Of a stretch of DNA of 64,000 nt, positions 60,430 to 64,000 are shown piece by piece. Every line of letters starts with the position of its first letter. Positions within the stretch are counted from its first letter, which is position 1. This stretch comes from Diogma glabrata. Lineage: Eukaryota > Arthropoda > Insecta > Diptera > Cylindrotomidae. The notes under the pieces were generated by a model, which had not been told where the DNA came from, did not search any database, and saw nothing but the letters and a program-made list of their open reading frames with translations. The DNA is taken from NCBI GenBank assembly GCA_963693315.1, contig OY856188.1, positions 215,152,953 to 215,216,952 on the forward strand. The letters are read 5' to 3'. The translations under genes and the position numbers were made by a program.

Positions 60430-60715
60430 AGTTTTCACTTCAAAAATTACCTTTTATACTTTCGTGAAACTTTGGAGGCCCTTTTGTTACCTTTACCCCT
60501 CGCGGGCTCTTAGTCTAGACTAAGAGCCCGCAACGGCCAGACCTTCGTTATTTTATAAAAGCTGAAAGTTTCTCTGCGCATACCCCCTACTCAGGTAGGA
60601 ACAATAAGCTACATATGAAGTTTGGATCATGGAGGCTTTGGCAGGGAGCAGGTAACAAAGGGGCCTCTAAAGTTTCGTGAAAGTGTATAAAAGGTAATTT
60701 TTTTATATATTCTTC
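60430..60715. mobile_element. Small foldback element with a perfect 30-bp palindrome
   Basis: Arms: AATTACCTTTTATACTTTCG, TGAAACTTTGGAGGCCC and TTTGTTACCT on the left (about 60446-60492) pair with AGGTAACAAAGGGGCC, TCTAAAGTTTCG and TGAAAGTGTATAAAAGGTAA on the right (about 60648-60698). Inside, 60502-60531 is a perfect palindrome centred on TAGTCTAGACTA. About 115 bp of unique sequence follow it. Non-coding; a MITE-like foldback is the likely reading. Confidence 0.75.
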
Positions 60716-60814
60716 GGGATAGTATTAGCAGTCACGTCACCCATTGCCAGACACTTGCTACCGTGGCAACCCCCTGCCAGACACCCTTAAACTTTATCAA
60801 TTTGTTATTAAGTT

Positions 60815-60930
60815 AATAAATTTTTTTTATTAAGTTAATAATGCTGTACTAAATGTGGTTCTAATAAATTAAACCTTTCATATTTTAACACCTGCAATAA
60901 ATTAAAAATTTGAACCATTTTCTGTGTATT
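60815..60930 (+). repeat. Direct repeat shared with 58858-58965
   Basis: Second copy of the AAGTTAATAAT...CACCTGCAATAAAT block; it has an extra TTATTAAGTTAATAA at its start. Confidence 0.7.
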
Positions 60931-61107
60931 TCTGATTGAGAAACAGGTTTTTATTCAGAATAAGAATTGGAGATCCCAATGATCGAAGATTTTGTTATAA
61001 TTTCAACATCACCAACACTAACATTAGAAAAAAACATTAAAAAAATATTTTTTCTATAAACATTATATTTTAATCAATATTATAAATAAATACATTAAAA
61101 AATTAAT

Positions 61108-61370
61108 TTATAAAATTCTTTTTGCCTTTAAATTGAAATATTTATGATTATCAGAAAAAGAAAACATTTTGACAATTATCTTATCGGGTGTAGTGTTATC
61201 GGGTAAAAAACAGTGGAATCCTTGAGTTCCACTTATGGTTTTAATGTCCGGAAACCGCATCGAAAGAAATTGTTCCTGTAGTTCGATATCTTCTGAAGAC
61301 ACATATGAAAACTTCATAACGTGGTTGGTTTTTTTCGACCAAATTTCCGCCCATTCAAAGATATTTTTTC
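61108..61370 (-). CDS. Possible terminal exon, unrecognised protein (~87 codons)
   Basis: On the minus strand an open frame runs from about 61370 to TAG/TAA at 61108; an internal Met is at 61317. It is not low-complexity: it includes FEWAEIWSKKT, EDIELQEQFL, SGTQGFHCFLP and KMFSFSDNHKYFNL, a mixture of aromatic and polar residues expected of a real domain. Directly upstream is CTGTACTCTCCTGTTAG, a good 3' splice acceptor with a CTAAT-like branch sequence a few bases before. No upstream exon is identified in the window. It could be the end of a host gene on the minus strand or of a transposon gene. I do not recognise the family. Confidence 0.4.
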
Positions 61371-61399
61371 TTCTCTAACAGGAGAGTACAGGATTATTA

Positions 61400-62299
61400 G
61401 CTTAATAAAAAAAGGTCCAAGCGGCACGTATATCCACTAGAAATAGGTAGATTTCTGGACCAGACAGTTTCGTGTACAAATAGAATTGGATGTGTCAGAT
61501 TAATTTAAATAAAAAATTTAAGTAGAATAGTCCAAGTCCAAAATAATCCAAAAAATTTATCAAACCAAATCAAATACATTAACGGAAACTACTTTATCAA
61601 TGCGATTTCGGAACAGTTTTATTTAATTTGGTTAAAACCACTTTTAATAACATATTAAATCCACCAAAGAGCAAATAAACGTTCGCTCAACGTCATACCT
61701 ACAACACCACTACACATAATTTATAATCTAAAATTGTCAAACAACTATTACACCTCAAATAATTCAAATATCTACAATTTAGGAAGACTTTTGTAAATGT
61801 GTAATCAATATGCATATAAGAAAATATTCCTTAATTTAAAACAATAATGACTCAGCTTTGTTTTAATTTTTTTTTAAATTTTTGCGAAAAACACTAAAAA
61901 CTGAAAAAAAAAATTTTTTAATATTTTTTTATGGGATATTTTTATATTTTAATGGAAGTTGTTGTTGTAATTGAATGGCATGCATTAGGTTTAATGCTAA
62001 TTACATTGAGGCCTCTTGGGTTAGAAAGCTGAAAATTTCTGAGGTTATAGTTGAAAAGTTTATCTAAAAGTTAATATGAGTTTAAATAACATAAGCTCAA
62101 AAATGAGGAAGGCATGGCCGTTTGCGTTTGTTTTCGTTCTAACAGTCGTGGTGTCTCAACCTCTAGACATGAACTATTTTTTTTAAATTTTGGAAAGATT
62201 TATGTTCTAGTTAACGAATGCGTACATATTCAAAAGTGAGATTGGCCATTTTCAGCCAACTCAAGGACATCAAAGTTTATTAAATTTTTAAAACATCTG
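61400..62299. other. Non-coding stretch
   Basis: No coding region or RNA gene was seen. If the exon at 61108-61370 is real, part of this would be its upstream intron. Confidence 0.4.

Positions 62300-64000
<1,701 letters not shown>

Overview
This window reads as AT-rich, gene-poor insect nuclear DNA, most likely from a fly or a related order. That is inferred from the kinds of transposon present, from long (TA)n microsatellites and from T-tracts; I cannot name the species. I find no convincing single-copy host gene. Two weak candidates are a possible terminal exon on the minus strand near 61.1-61.4 kb and an unrecognised 77-codon ORF at the left edge. Nearly all recognisable sequence is mobile elements and satellite DNA, much of it nested, so the window can be read as a layered insertion history. 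There is a 200-N assembly gap at 10214-10413.

Left part (0-12.2 kb): a decayed non-LTR reverse transcriptase (minus, 1.0-2.3 kb); a 491-bp direct duplication with a 280-bp insertion flanked by a 10-bp direct repeat; a 5'-truncated LINE with an intact RT tail and an (ATT)n end (3.8-5.1 kb); a 144-bp near-perfect palindrome (6.0 kb); a foldback transposon with about 430-bp inverted arms (copy A, 6.7-8.1 kb); a tRNA-like SINE head (8.5 kb); then about 3.6 kb without recognisable content apart from the gap and a 10-bp minisatellite.

Middle (12.2-34.6 kb): one very large nested structure. The outer layer is a palindromic element (12473-33953) whose two ends are inverted copies of each other and whose core holds two gypsy-type LTR pieces in inverted orientation. 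Its left arm is split by a 'GTTCCG' element, seen as a 5' part (12792-15780) and a 3' part (30950-31744); the right arm preserves the corresponding empty site. Between the two halves lies about 15 kb bounded by an 18-bp inverted repeat (16298 and 30929) flanked by the 12-bp direct repeat GTAAAGCGATGA. Inside it are a roughly 183-bp satellite arranged as two opposed arrays, a second foldback copy (B) that itself carries a 612-bp element with an 8-bp target duplication, and a 3.2-kb hAT transposon with a broken BED-finger transposase.

Right part (34.6-64 kb): a nearly complete Ty3/gypsy LTR retrotransposon on the minus strand (35943-42411; LTRs, tRNA-Leu-type primer site, SAP-domain Gag, protease-RT-RNase H-integrase) inserted inside a (TA)n array, with one in-frame stop and one frameshift in pol; a three-copy 333-bp tandem repeat next to (TA)n; a heavily decayed second gypsy element of another lineage with a tRNA-Trp-type primer site (45.4-49.9 kb); a 159-bp satellite of about 30 units with higher-order repeats and a hairpin in every unit (50.5-55.3 kb); a complete GTTCCG element inserted into that satellite (55354-57509); a further inverted-arm element in diverged satellite; a small foldback with a perfect 30-bp palindrome (60.5 kb); and at the right edge the start of an element carrying six copies of a GTCCACGGACGTGAT-like motif.

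The genes do not form a cellular pathway. Each element's proteins serve its own copying, and by inspection every coding element here looks non-autonomous.
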